Source of the DNA: an uncultured Sutterella sp.
Lineage (GTDB): Bacteria; Pseudomonadota; Gammaproteobacteria; Burkholderiales; Burkholderiaceae_F
Assembly: GCA_937943605.1 (NCBI GenBank)
Contig: CALEAW010000005.1
Coordinates: 1-31,366, forward strand
Length of the DNA: 31,366 nucleotides
Direction: 5' to 3'
Shown: piece by piece, positions 1 to 8,052 of the stretch
How positions within the stretch are numbered: position 1 is the first letter of the stretch
Layout: every line of letters starts with the position of its first letter
Notes under the pieces: model-generated
What the model was told of the DNA's origin: nothing
Databases searched by the model: none
What the model saw: only the letters and a program-made list of their open reading frames with translations
Program-made: the position numbers and the translations under genes

Positions 1-768
1 AAACACTTGCTGAACTTTTAGCGCAGTTATACCCGAAAGAAGCCGAGATTTTTCGATAAAAGGTAAAAACCAATTCCAATAATTAATAAAAACTTTCCGG
101 CGAAACCATATTTTGTGACCACGCCTTCTAATTACATCATCCTTAACCCATTTACGGATGACCTCATTGATCATTTCAAACTTACAACCTAACAAACGAG
201 CTATGGTAAGTTTGTCTGGAAAAAAAGACAACTCAATCCATTCAATACCTTGCGCCACTAAATTAGATGTAACCGTAGGATTTTCTCCCTGAAGCATCAA
301 CAATAATAACGTGCCAAACCTCTCCTCTACACTTCCTGAATAATTGAGATACATTCCTAATCGATCACATAGCGCTGATGCTGATGAATATCCAGCTAGC
401 TCTCGTTGCCACTCATAATTCTCATCGGCAATTTTTAACAACAACTCTTGATTAACAATCAGCACTTCAGTAGTAGTCAGACACCAATGTCTTCTTGGCA
501 TACGATCACGCACATACAAATTCTCATAGCTACCACACAAAGCTCCAGCACCCGCTAAAGAAAGTAATAACGGCTCATCCCTAACTGGATCCAACAGCGC
601 TTTAACAACGAAACCAGAACGTACATACATTAAGGTTCCAAAAAAACCTGGGGCTGAATAAATCACTTCACCCCTAGCAAAACGTTGAGGGTGTCCAATC
701 CCAGCTAATACAAATCTCATCGATTGAGATAAACGAGGCGACAACCAAGGAAGAATCTCGGAATTCAT
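1..768 (-). CDS. Crp/Fnr-family transcriptional regulator (C-terminus cut by window edge)
   Basis: The frame is open from an ATG at 766-768 to the left edge (256 codons, no stop), so only the C-terminal end is missing. Residues about 15-120 resemble a cyclic-nucleotide-binding-like jelly roll (ARGEVIYSAPG near 31-41, then a YVRSG turn near 48-52). Residues about 184-222 match a Crp-type winged helix-turn-helix: DKLTIARLLGCKFEMINEVI, then a basic wing with RRRGHKIWF. It should be a DNA-binding regulator; ligand and targets cannot be read from the sequence. No clear ribosome binding site precedes the ATG, and an internal ATG at codon 17 is an alternative start. It begins next to the DnaA-box region, with a perfect box 34 bp upstream, so initiator binding could affect its promoter (inference). 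The fold call is fairly secure; the subfamily is unknown. Confidence 0.75.
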   Translation of the reverse strand, partial: MNSEILPWLSPRLSQSMRFVLAGIGHPQRFARGEVIYSAPGFFGTLMYVRSGFVVKALLDPVRDEPLLLSLAGAGALCGSYENLYVRDRMPRRHWCLTTTEVLIVNQELLLKIADENYEWQRELAGYSSASALCDRLGMYLNYSGSVEERFGTLLLLMLQGENPTVTSNLVAQGIEWIELSFFPDKLTIARLLGCKFEMINEVIRKWVKDDVIRRRGHKIWFRRKVFINYWNWFLPFIEKSRLLSGITALKVQQVF

Positions 769-801
769 AAACAAAAATGTTTAACCGTCTGTGGTTATTG
801 T

Positions 802-810
802 TGTGGATAA
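802..810 (-). promoter_or_regulatory. DnaA box
   Basis: TGTGGATAA, a perfect match to TTATCCACA on the minus strand. It lies 34 bp upstream of the Crp/Fnr-type gene. Confidence 0.8.
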
Positions 811-833
811 TCTCTTAGAACTTCTGCTTGTTT

Positions 834-842
834 TGTGGATAA
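834..842 (-). promoter_or_regulatory. DnaA box
   Basis: TGTGGATAA, perfect minus-strand DnaA box, 32 bp (about three helical turns) from the box at 802-810 and in the same orientation. Confidence 0.8.
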
Positions 843-915
843 CTTTTTTGCGCACTCGAAATGCACAAAACTTCTCCCCAGCTTATCCCGAATTGATCAC
901 AGCTAATTCTACAGC

Positions 916-924
916 TTATCCACA
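916..924 (+). promoter_or_regulatory. DnaA box
   Basis: TTATCCACA, perfect plus-strand DnaA box. It is the box nearest to the CTA-triplet array and faces it. Confidence 0.8.
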
Positions 925-992
925 AATTTTCAACAACCCTATCTACATGTAAAATAAGAGAAATTTACTACAATTCACAGAATCTGCTCAAC

Positions 993-1011
993 CTACTACT
1001 ATCTACTACTA
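993..1011. repeat. CTA-triplet array resembling DnaA-trios
   Basis: Three CTA triplets (993-1001), one T, then three more CTA triplets (1003-1011). The opposite strand reads 3'-GAT repeats away from the DnaA boxes. DnaA-trios are defined as 3'-(G/A)AT-5' repeats on which DnaA forms a filament on single-stranded DNA, and the polarity here (boxes left, AT-rich block right) is the expected one. The nearest perfect box is about 68 bp away, further than in the best-studied origins. Confidence 0.55.
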
Positions 1012-1041
1012 ATATAAAGATATTAAAATAGATTAAATAAG
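1011..1041. other. Candidate DNA unwinding element
   Basis: Only 3 of 31 bases are G or C, and the block follows the CTA-triplet array directly. It is the most AT-rich segment between the two flanking genes and would melt first if this is oriC. Confidence 0.5.
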
Positions 1042-1121
1042 TAGAACATCTTTCTGGAAGCTCTAACTATACAAAAAACGGAAGATTCTTGGGATGTAAT
1101 TAGTAGAAACTTGGAATGAGA

Positions 1122-1150
1122 TAAAAAAAGAGCGGCTTAAAAACCGCTCT
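1122..1150 (-). terminator. Intrinsic terminator of the FadH-like/5'-nucleotidase unit
   Basis: Read on the minus strand, a 7-bp GC-rich stem (AGAGCGG/CCGCTCT) with an 8-nt loop is followed by seven T. It sits about 75 bp past the stop of the flavoenzyme gene and would keep transcription out of the AT-rich origin block. Confidence 0.8.
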
Positions 1151-1166
1151 AAACGAAAGATAGCTC

Positions 1167-1175
1167 TGTGGATAA
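1167..1175 (-). promoter_or_regulatory. DnaA box
   Basis: TGTGGATAA, perfect minus-strand DnaA box on the far side of the AT-rich block, between the terminator and the flavoenzyme stop codon. Nearby TGTGGATTG (1201-1209) and TGTGTATTT are weaker, two-mismatch relatives. Confidence 0.75.
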
Positions 1176-1225
1176 GTTGTGGGTTATGGTGTGTATTTGT
1201 TGTGGATTGTTTATTAGTTGCCTTG

Positions 1226-3247
1226 TTACCCAGGGATTTCGTTAATTTTTTGTATAGCTTCAGTCGCAGCTTGATTAGCAAAGTACATACCTTTGTGGGG
1301 GTTCATACTTCCAACAGACAGGCATGGGATTCCTAGACTTTTCAAATCGTCAGATAGTTCGTCTTTTGCTTCTCTTTCACCTGCAATCACGATGTGATCG
1401 ACCCTAAGAATTGTAGAACTGTCTTCACCTGGTCCTTTGACTCGGACTGAATGGCTGTCAATTTGTTCAATTTGAGCCTGACTAAAGATATTGGCACCGT
1501 GCATACGTAACCATTGCAACTCATACAATCGTTGAGCTTTTATAAAGCTTTCATCAGACACTTCTAAGGATTGTGAAAGCAAATACGTTTTACGATTAGG
1601 GGGAACAAGATGTGGAACGACACCTAGCATTCCTCCAATATGCTTTGCAGGATCACCAATTCCCCAAGCGCAATACCAATCATCATAATCGGCAATTTTT
1701 TTCGTACAGAGGAAGCGTACTACGTCAACAGCTAAGTTATTAGTTCCAATAACAGCAACTCTGTGTCCTACAGGGGTTCGTTCCTGAAGCAGATCTTCTA
1801 CTGTTAAGACGTTAGGATTATCGATACCGGGAATATCAGGCACAATAGTTTCGGTTCCTGTTGCCAAGATAACAAAGTGATTGTTGTAGTTATCTTCAAT
1901 CCATTCAGGAGTAACTTTGAGTTTCTTAATAATTGTTACTCCCAGCTCTTGAAGTTCTTTTTCTTGCCACTCAATGAGTTTCAGAATATTTTCTCGTCCT
2001 GGAATTTTGGCACAAAGTCGATACAACCCTCCAAGTTCTGCATTCTCGTCAATAAGCGTTACTTGATGTCCTTGTAGGGCTGCTTCTTTTGCTGCAGATA
2101 AGCCAGCAGGCCCTCCGCCTACGATAAGTAGATTACGAGGGGAAGCCGGCCTCTTAGAGCGTTTTAAAAGCCCTGGAGAGGCAACGCAAGACAAGATTGC
2201 TCTTCCTTCAGTAGCTTCGTAAGAGAGGCACCCTTGTGAACATAAAGTACACGGTTTTGGAGATTGATTATTCTGCAAACGCTGAACCCAAGTGGGATCA
2301 GCGATGAAAGGGCGGCCCAATTCAACTAGACAAGTGATGTTATTTTTGATGAGAGTGTCGAGTTTTTGTGGCTCGGGAAGGCGATGTCCGAAAATAACAG
2401 GGACTTTTATTTCTTTGGAAAATTTCTCCATGACAGGGAGCCATGCTCCAGCAGGTGTCAAATCACTATTAACTGGAATGCTATTAGGAGAAAGTGCGAT
2501 CTCAAAGCTAAAGAGGTTGACGCCTTCATATTTAAGTGCTTGTGCGAAGGCTAAGAGATCGTGCCATTCTGTGCCACTAGAATTAACGTCTAATAACGAT
2601 AATCTGTAAGCCAAAATAGGAGAAGGTCCAATGTAACTTCGAATACGACGGACGATTTCTAACGCGAAAAAGGTGCGACTATGTAATCCCCATTTATCGT
2701 GTCTTTGATTAAATAACTTACTTGAAAAAACATGAGGAAGCGAGAGACGTCCACCGTAAATTTCTACGCCGTCAAAACCACCATGTTGGATAGCGTTATA
2801 AGCATGAAGAGCGTACTGAGAAATTAAATGAGGTATGAGTAACCCAGGAGCTCGGTGGGCTAGACGTTTGGTGTCTCTATTGCGAATGTTTGATGCTGAA
2901 ATGGCGAACATGTGATCAGCCTGAGCTCCGTGATGTTGGAGCTGTAGTATGACTTTAGAACCATGTTCATGTAACGCAGACGTAAGACGGATTGCGTTGT
3001 TTAAATAGCTAGCTGTTAAAACAGGGTCACTTAGCTTACGCAATCCAGTAAAGTGAGTTACGCCATTACCGATAATAAAAAGGCCTGGTCCGTTATCTTT
3101 CGATCTATTCCTGTAGAACTCAATGATTCTTTCATCAAGATAGTTTTGTTGTTCTAATCCAGTTTCAATCGGTGCCATAACAAGGCGATTTTTGAGAAAA
3201 TGAGCACCAACTTTAAGTGGAAAGAATAAATGTGGGTAGGATGCCAT
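1226..3247 (-). CDS. FadH-like FMN/4Fe-4S/FAD oxidoreductase (old yellow enzyme family), divergent
   Basis: The 673-residue product has the length and order of 2,4-dienoyl-CoA reductase (FadH, 672 aa in E. coli). It has an old-yellow-enzyme TIM barrel (about 1-325), four cysteines for a 4Fe-4S cluster (C333, C336, C340, C354), a Rossmann motif GGGPAG (377-382) and a C-terminal pyridine nucleotide/FAD module. I chose the ATG at 3245-3247: the FadH-like homology starts there, a GAGAG lies 12 nt upstream, and it follows the nucleotidase stop by 7 nt. An upstream ATG would add 16 unrelated residues and overlap that gene. The usual barrel Tyr of the GSEGYL-type motif aligns with Ser169, the HEAR-type His is not seen near 247-252, and the second nucleotide motif is GTNNLA instead of G-x-GGIG. 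It may be a paralogue with another substrate or reduced activity. The family is secure; the function is open. Confidence 0.85.
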   Translation of the reverse strand: MASYPHLFFPLKVGAHFLKNRLVMAPIETGLEQQNYLDERIIEFYRNRSKDNGPGLFIIGNGVTHFTGLRKLSDPVLTASYLNNAIRLTSALHEHGSKVILQLQHHGAQADHMFAISASNIRNRDTKRLAHRAPGLLIPHLISQYALHAYNAIQHGGFDGVEIYGGRLSLPHVFSSKLFNQRHDKWGLHSRTFFALEIVRRIRSYIGPSPILAYRLSLLDVNSSGTEWHDLLAFAQALKYEGVNLFSFEIALSPNSIPVNSDLTPAGAWLPVMEKFSKEIKVPVIFGHRLPEPQKLDTLIKNNITCLVELGRPFIADPTWVQRLQNNQSPKPCTLCSQGCLSYEATEGRAILSCVASPGLLKRSKRPASPRNLLIVGGGPAGLSAAKEAALQGHQVTLIDENAELGGLYRLCAKIPGRENILKLIEWQEKELQELGVTIIKKLKVTPEWIEDNYNNHFVILATGTETIVPDIPGIDNPNVLTVEDLLQERTPVGHRVAVIGTNNLAVDVVRFLCTKKIADYDDWYCAWGIGDPAKHIGGMLGVVPHLVPPNRKTYLLSQSLEVSDESFIKAQRLYELQWLRMHGANIFSQAQIEQIDSHSVRVKGPGEDSSTILRVDHIVIAGEREAKDELSDDLKSLGIPCLSVGSMNPHKGMYFANQAATEAIQKINEIPG

Positions 3248-3254
3248 TGCGTTC

Positions 3255-4181
3255 TTATTTCTCTCGGTTGTGAATGCCAAATGGTACCAGTACACTCGGC
3301 ACGATCTGCTGAGTCATTTCTAAATTATGTGATTGATCATCAAAGAAAATATGCGGTCTCAAAACCTCCAGGAAAGGTTTTTTATTAAGCCCGTCAAGCA
3401 AAAATAGTTCTGCTGCAGACATGCCGAAGCTTTTTAAAGTAGTGATCAATCTTTCTTCGCTAGGAGCACCTCGAGCGGTAATAATTGAAATGCGAATCGC
3501 TGGCTCAAAATGGAGTGTAGAGGCACCACGATGCTTATAGTCGAAGCTTTGAAATGCTGAGAGTTGTTCAAATAAACGTCTTAGCGGCCCTGGAGAATGA
3601 GGAGTGCTAGCTTTTTCTTGTTCTAAACGATGAAAACCTGAAAGCCCTTTTTCCTGGAACTCTCTTTCACTTTCATCATCAGCAATCACTCCATCAAAGT
3701 CAAAAGCAATGCGAAGCGGCAGACTATCGTCATCTTGAACGGTTCCGGGAATTACTAAGCCTGCTGGTTGTCCGTGTTTGATGGCGTTTTTTACACTATC
3801 TGGATTGGCGCTTAAAAAAAGAGAGGCGTTATAAGCTGAGATATATGGAAAGGTAGGATTGCCAGAAGTAAACCCGCCAGAAGTAATCGGAAGGTTATAG
3901 TGACGGCATGAATAAAAGAAGCGTTCTGCTGTTTCTGGTGAATTGCGGGACAGAGCGATCACTTTAAAAGGTGCCAAGCCGTCATAGAGATCATTGATGG
4001 CTAATAATCTACGCACGAAAGGGAAAGCTATACCAGGGCGTAAAAGACTAGTTCGATATTTGGTTTGGTGATCTTTGAAGGCTTTGTAGCCTTTAGTTTC
4101 AAAGAGTTGGTGTTCTTCTTCAAGATCGAATAACGCTCTTGAAGAAACGGCAACGACGATCTTTTCCTTAAACTGATCCAC
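3255..4181 (-). CDS. Cytosolic 5'-nucleotidase, NT5C1-like family
   Basis: This 308-residue protein belongs to the 5'-nucleotidase family related to eukaryotic cN-I (Pfam 5_nucleotid), which dephosphorylates nucleoside 5'-monophosphates in the cytoplasm. The nucleophile motif FDFDGVIADD (D161 and D163) and the acidic C-terminal motif FFDDQ (D281, D282) form the HAD-type active site. ITARGAP (234-240) is the likely phosphate-binding loop. The start is GTG at 4181 with GAGAG a few bases upstream. The stop lies 7 bp before the flavoenzyme ATG, so the two are probably co-transcribed. It follows the gyrB terminator, so it needs its own promoter in the short 4182-4210 gap; I cannot define one. The preferred nucleotide (AMP, IMP or deoxynucleotide) cannot be told from the sequence. 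Confidence 0.85.
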   Translation of the reverse strand: MDQFKEKIVVAVSSRALFDLEEEHQLFETKGYKAFKDHQTKYRTSLLRPGIAFPFVRRLLAINDLYDGLAPFKVIALSRNSPETAERFFYSCRHYNLPITSGGFTSGNPTFPYISAYNASLFLSANPDSVKNAIKHGQPAGLVIPGTVQDDDSLPLRIAFDFDGVIADDESEREFQEKGLSGFHRLEQEKASTPHSPGPLRRLFEQLSAFQSFDYKHRGASTLHFEPAIRISIITARGAPSEERLITTLKSFGMSAAELFLLDGLNKKPFLEVLRPHIFFDDQSHNLEMTQQIVPSVLVPFGIHNREK

Positions 4182-4209
4182 AATGCTCTCTTTATAATGA
4201 AAAGGTTGG

Positions 4210-4240
4210 AAAAAGCCAGGAGAAGTTATCTTCTCCTGGC
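4210..4240 (-). terminator. Intrinsic terminator of gyrB
   Basis: A perfect 11-bp inverted repeat (GCCAGGAGAAG at 4215-4225, CTTCTCCTGGC at 4230-4240) has a 4-nt loop and, on the minus strand, five T after the stem. It lies 15 bp after the gyrB stop. Confidence 0.9.
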
Positions 4241-4254
4241 GTGCAACAACCTAA

Positions 4255-6786
4255 TTAGGCGTCAATATTGCCAGCAAAGAGGGCATTGGTTTCAATAAAG
4301 TCCCTGCGTGGTTCGACTACATCTCCCATAAGCATAGAGAAGATAGCGTCTGCACTAGCAGCATCTTCAATACGGACACGTAACATACGACGTACAGAAG
4401 GATCCATGGTAGTGGTATTGAGCTGTTCTGCTGTCATTTCGCCGAGTCCTTTATAACGCTGACGAATAATGCCTTTTTCAGCCTGTTTTAACAACCAATT
4501 GACTGCTTCACCGAAGTTTTTAATAGCTTGATCTTCCTTGCCACGGGCAACGCGAGCGCCCGTGTTGATAATCCCTCGCAAAATATGAGCACTTTCTTGC
4601 AACTTTTTATAGTCTGTAGACAAGGTGAACTCGGGGGTGATGCTTGTTGTTTTATAGTTGCCATGTCTAAGGCGGTGGACTTTAAGAATATGTTTTTCGT
4701 TTTCGTCATCGTAAGCAGCTTCAACTTTTACGTTGGGATCTCTAAGTTCCTTTTGCAAAGCTTCGGCTGTTGCCTGTGTCGTAAATTCATTCTCTAGATT
4801 GAGATCGATACCTGCGGCGACTGCGACTAAAACAGATTTGTCAATGGCACCTTGGAGTCTAGAAATAACTTCACTAGATTGAAGGTATTCATTGACTAAA
4901 GTTTCCAGTTCACTACCTCGAATAGCATTGTTGTCATCAAAGGCCTGTTTGTTTTTATAAAGACGAGCATCTTCTAGAGCGATTTTTAACAGGTATTCGC
5001 TCATTTCGCGTTCGTCTTTCAAGAACACTCCTTTGTCGGATTGATTCTTTTTGACTTTATACAGTGGAGGTTGGGCGATGTATACATGTCCGTTCTCAAT
5101 TAATTGAGGCATTTGACGATAGAACAAGGTCAATAGCAACGTACGGATATGTGCGCCGTCAACGTCAGCATCGGTCATAATGATGATACGGTGATAACGT
5201 AATTTGGAAATATCGAAATCTTTGCCGATATTGGTTCCGAGTGCTAACGTCAGCATTCGAATCTGTTCTGAGTCGAGAAGTTTATCTTGCGACGCTTTTT
5301 CTACATTAAGAACTTTCCCGCGCAAAGGAAGAATAGCTTGGAAACGAGAGTCTCGACCTTGTTTAGCTGATCCACCAGCAGAGTCCCCTTCCACTAAAAA
5401 CAGTTCACTGTTAGCTGGATTTTTTTCACGACAATCTGCTAATTTTCCAGGAAGTCCACCGCCAGAGAAGCTCTTTCTTGAAATATCACGTGCCTTACGA
5501 GCGGCTTCTCTAGCTCTAGCTGCGGCTACAATCTTTTCACAAATGATCTTGGCATCAACCGGGTTTTGCTCAAGATAGAGTTCCAATTCTCTCGAAACCA
5601 CTTCTTCAACAGCTGGGCGAACTTCGCTAGAAACTAATTTGTCTTTTGTTTGGGAACTAAACTTCGGTTGCGGTACTTTAACGGATAGAACACAAGTCAA
5701 CCCTTCGCGCATATCATCGCCTTCTGGATCGATGTCATTTTTCTTACTACCGTTCTTTTTCCCAATTTCATTGTTGGCGATGTAATTTTTGAGAACACGA
5801 GTCATTGCTGCACGAAGCCCAGTAACGTGCGTACCGCCATCTCTTTGAGGAATGTTATTGGTATAAGCAGAAAGAACTTCGTTATAGCCGTCCTGCCATT
5901 GCATAGCGATCTCGACCTCAATGGGTACATCATTAATGTTCACGGTTTCGCGAGCATGGAAAATTTTAGAGTGAAGAACAGTACGACTTTGATTCTTAAA
6001 TTGAACGTAGGCTACTAGCCCTTTATCAGTCATGAGCTGAGCTTGGTGGGCAGTTCTTTGATCCTTCAGTTCAATCAAAACGCCGGAATTCAAAAAAGAC
6101 AACTCTCGTAATCGAGACAATAAGGTGTCGTAGTTGAACTCGGTAACTTGTTCAAAAATTTGCGTATCGGGCAAGAAATGTACTTCGGTGCCACGACGGT
6201 TAGTCGAACCGAGTAACTTCATAGGAGAAATGCTAACAACATCTCCAGAAAGTGGGTTCTTAGCATTTTCTACTAAACGGTTTTTTACCTTTCCTTGTTC
6301 GAACTCTAATAGACGTGCCTCACCATCGCGACGCACAATCAATCGCAACCAGGTAGATAAGGCATTGACACAAGAAACCCCTACACCATGAAGACCACCG
6401 GAGATTTTATAACCGTTGTTATCGAACTTCCCGCCTGCATGTAATTCGGTTAAAGCAATTTCTGCAGCGCTACGTTTGGGTTTGTGCTTATCGTCCCACT
6501 TGATAGATGAAGGGATACCACGTCCATCGTCAATGACGGAAATCGAGTTGTCAGTATGAATAGTCACCTGAATTTTAGTTGCGTAGCCAGCCAATGCTTC
6601 ATCAATGGAATTATCGACGACTTCATAAACCAAATGATGCAACCCAGAACCGTCGGCGGTATCGCCAATGTACATACCAGGGCGTTTACGAACAGCTTCG
6701 AGGCCTTCCAAAATTTGGATGCTATGTTCATCGTAAACAGGAGTTGTGGTTAGCTGCTGTTCGTTTTTGATGTCCGTTTCGGTCAT
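4255..6786 (-). CDS. gyrB: DNA gyrase subunit B
   Basis: The ATPase subunit of DNA gyrase introduces negative supercoils together with GyrA. The 843-residue protein has the GHKL ATPase domain (EVVDNSIDEA near 55-64, VIDDGRGIP near 84-92, GGLHGVGVS near 130-138), the transducer, and the TOPRIM domain with EGDSAGGSA (466-474) and DADVDGAH (539-546). The C-terminal YKGLGEM motif contacts GyrA. Length fits proteobacterial GyrB, which carries a large TOPRIM insertion (E. coli 804 aa). The start at 6786 is chosen because AAGGA lies about 7 nt upstream and MTETDIK begins the conserved part; an upstream ATG at 6837 would add 17 residues with no such site. It follows dnaN with a 103-bp gap holding a hairpin and ends at a strong terminator. 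Confidence 0.97.
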   Translation of the reverse strand: MTETDIKNEQQLTTTPVYDEHSIQILEGLEAVRKRPGMYIGDTADGSGLHHLVYEVVDNSIDEALAGYATKIQVTIHTDNSISVIDDGRGIPSSIKWDDKHKPKRSAAEIALTELHAGGKFDNNGYKISGGLHGVGVSCVNALSTWLRLIVRRDGEARLLEFEQGKVKNRLVENAKNPLSGDVVSISPMKLLGSTNRRGTEVHFLPDTQIFEQVTEFNYDTLLSRLRELSFLNSGVLIELKDQRTAHQAQLMTDKGLVAYVQFKNQSRTVLHSKIFHARETVNINDVPIEVEIAMQWQDGYNEVLSAYTNNIPQRDGGTHVTGLRAAMTRVLKNYIANNEIGKKNGSKKNDIDPEGDDMREGLTCVLSVKVPQPKFSSQTKDKLVSSEVRPAVEEVVSRELELYLEQNPVDAKIICEKIVAAARAREAARKARDISRKSFSGGGLPGKLADCREKNPANSELFLVEGDSAGGSAKQGRDSRFQAILPLRGKVLNVEKASQDKLLDSEQIRMLTLALGTNIGKDFDISKLRYHRIIIMTDADVDGAHIRTLLLTLFYRQMPQLIENGHVYIAQPPLYKVKKNQSDKGVFLKDEREMSEYLLKIALEDARLYKNKQAFDDNNAIRGSELETLVNEYLQSSEVISRLQGAIDKSVLVAVAAGIDLNLENEFTTQATAEALQKELRDPNVKVEAAYDDENEKHILKVHRLRHGNYKTTSITPEFTLSTDYKKLQESAHILRGIINTGARVARGKEDQAIKNFGEAVNWLLKQAEKGIIRQRYKGLGEMTAEQLNTTTMDPSVRRMLRVRIEDAASADAIFSMLMGDVVEPRRDFIETNALFAGNIDA

Positions 6787-6834
6787 TGAGTAATCCTTCG
6801 GCGGAAAATATGCATATTTTGCATTTAGCAAAGA

Positions 6835-6861
6835 CAAGCAAGATATGGAATATCTTGCTTG
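6835..6861 (-). repeat. Inverted repeat between dnaN and gyrB
   Basis: CAAGCAAGATA (6835-6845) pairs perfectly with TATCTTGCTTG (6851-6861) around a 5-nt loop. No run of T follows on the minus strand, so it looks less like a full terminator than a processing or stabilising hairpin, or a weak attenuator, between dnaN and gyrB. Confidence 0.55.
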
Positions 6862-6889
6862 CTTAACTGATAACGAGTAAGAGGAGAAG

Positions 6890-8005
6890 TTAGATACGCA
6901 TCGGCATCACGACATAACGGAATCTTTCTTTAGATTCTGGCATGGTGATTAATACGCTACCCGCAGACGAGGAGAAGTTAAAACATACTGTATTGTTTTT
7001 GAGTAGGTTAAGCACTTCGAGCAGGTAAGTGATATTAAAGCCAATATCTAACTCATCGTAAGGCCAAGGAACATCCATTCTTTCCACAGCTTCTTCATGT
7101 TCAGAGTTGGTACTTTGAATTTGGAGTTTGTTATTGGAAGCAATCCAACGGACGCCATGGAACTTTTCATTAGTCATGATTGAAACACGACGTAATGAAC
7201 TTGCCAAAGCTTCTCGGTTGAGTTCCATGCAACGAGGATTCGTGTCTATTGTCGGTAAAACTCGCTTGTAATCAGGGAATCGTCCTTCGATAAGTTTGCT
7301 CATAAAGGTTACGTTCCCAAACGTAAAACAAATCTGAAGGTCTGTTAATTGAATATGTACGGGAGTATCGTCGTCTGGTAAGAGGCGAATCAACTCTTTA
7401 ACGGTTTTACGTGGAATAATGGCCTGAATGGTAGCTTGAATGTTTTCTTCAAGTGAAACTTCACAGCAAGCAAGACGGTGTGTATCAGTTGCTACCGTAC
7501 GAATCTTTTGATTTTCAAGAACAAACAAAACTCCGTTTAGATAGTAGCGAACATCCTGACTGGCCATTGAAAAAGCGGTCATGGTTAGAAGGTATTTGAG
7601 AGTGCGAGCGGGAAGATCGAGCGTAGTTTCCCATTGTCCTTCTTTCAAGACAGGATATTCTTCGGCAGGCAAGGTTTGAAGATGGAATTGCCCGTTGTTA
7701 CAGCTGATAGTGAGATCTTTCTCTTCAAGTTCAAAGGAAACGGTGTCTTTGGCAGACAATGCGGCTAAGATGCTAGCTACTTTCGAGGCGGAGACTGTAA
7801 AGCTAGCCTGGCAACCTGCAACACCAACAGGAGCTTCTGTCGAGATTTGAATGTCAAGGTCTGTTGCGGAGAACTTGACTCGTTCATTATCCTGCTCAAT
7901 GAGAATGTTGCTAAGGATGGGGAGGGTTTGGCGTTTTTCAACAATCCCTTCAACCGTTTTGACGGGGGTTAGCAAGTTTTCACAATTGCTGTGAATGTGC
8001 ATCAT
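6890..8005 (-). CDS. dnaN: DNA polymerase III beta subunit (sliding clamp)
   Basis: The ring-shaped processivity clamp tethers DNA polymerase III and repair polymerases to DNA. The product has 371 residues (E. coli 366) and keeps the clamp family pattern: KRQTLPILSNILIE (25-38), FSATDLDIQIS (near 45-55), and a C-terminus ending YVVMPMRI that forms part of the partner-binding pocket. Two ATG codons stand in tandem at 8005 and 8002; the first is used, with only a modest AGG upstream. It sits 47 bp after dnaA and is probably co-transcribed from the dnaA promoter, as in most bacteria. A hairpin lies in the spacer to gyrB. Confidence 0.97.
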   Translation of the reverse strand: MMHIHSNCENLLTPVKTVEGIVEKRQTLPILSNILIEQDNERVKFSATDLDIQISTEAPVGVAGCQASFTVSASKVASILAALSAKDTVSFELEEKDLTISCNNGQFHLQTLPAEEYPVLKEGQWETTLDLPARTLKYLLTMTAFSMASQDVRYYLNGVLFVLENQKIRTVATDTHRLACCEVSLEENIQATIQAIIPRKTVKELIRLLPDDDTPVHIQLTDLQICFTFGNVTFMSKLIEGRFPDYKRVLPTIDTNPRCMELNREALASSLRRVSIMTNEKFHGVRWIASNNKLQIQSTNSEHEEAVERMDVPWPYDELDIGFNITYLLEVLNLLKNNTVCFNFSSSAGSVLITMPESKERFRYVVMPMRI

Positions 8006-8052
8006 AAGACTAGTACCTGATAAAAATTAATCAATAAACGGCGGGGATCTAT

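Larger units (their letters stand above)
769..1225. other. oriC: Probable replication origin (oriC)
   Basis: This 457-bp gene-free region contains four perfect TTATCCACA DnaA boxes (802-810, 834-842, 916-924, 1167-1175), a CTA-triplet array (993-1011) and a very AT-rich block (1011-1041). On the plus strand, sampled G and C counts are strongly C-rich to the left and weakly G-rich to the right, although all genes on both sides are on the minus strand. Boxes, then triplets, then an AT-rich unwinding block is the arrangement described for bacterial origins with DnaA-trios. The competing candidate is the dnaA/rpmH spacer (9424-9966), which has only two perfect boxes and no triplet array. Strong by sequence; not proven. 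Confidence 0.65.

Noticed and set aside
6787..6837. 17-residue N-terminal extension of gyrB
   Set aside because: The ATG at 6786 has AAGGA at a good distance and begins the conserved part; the upstream ATG lies within the dnaN-gyrB hairpin and has no such site.
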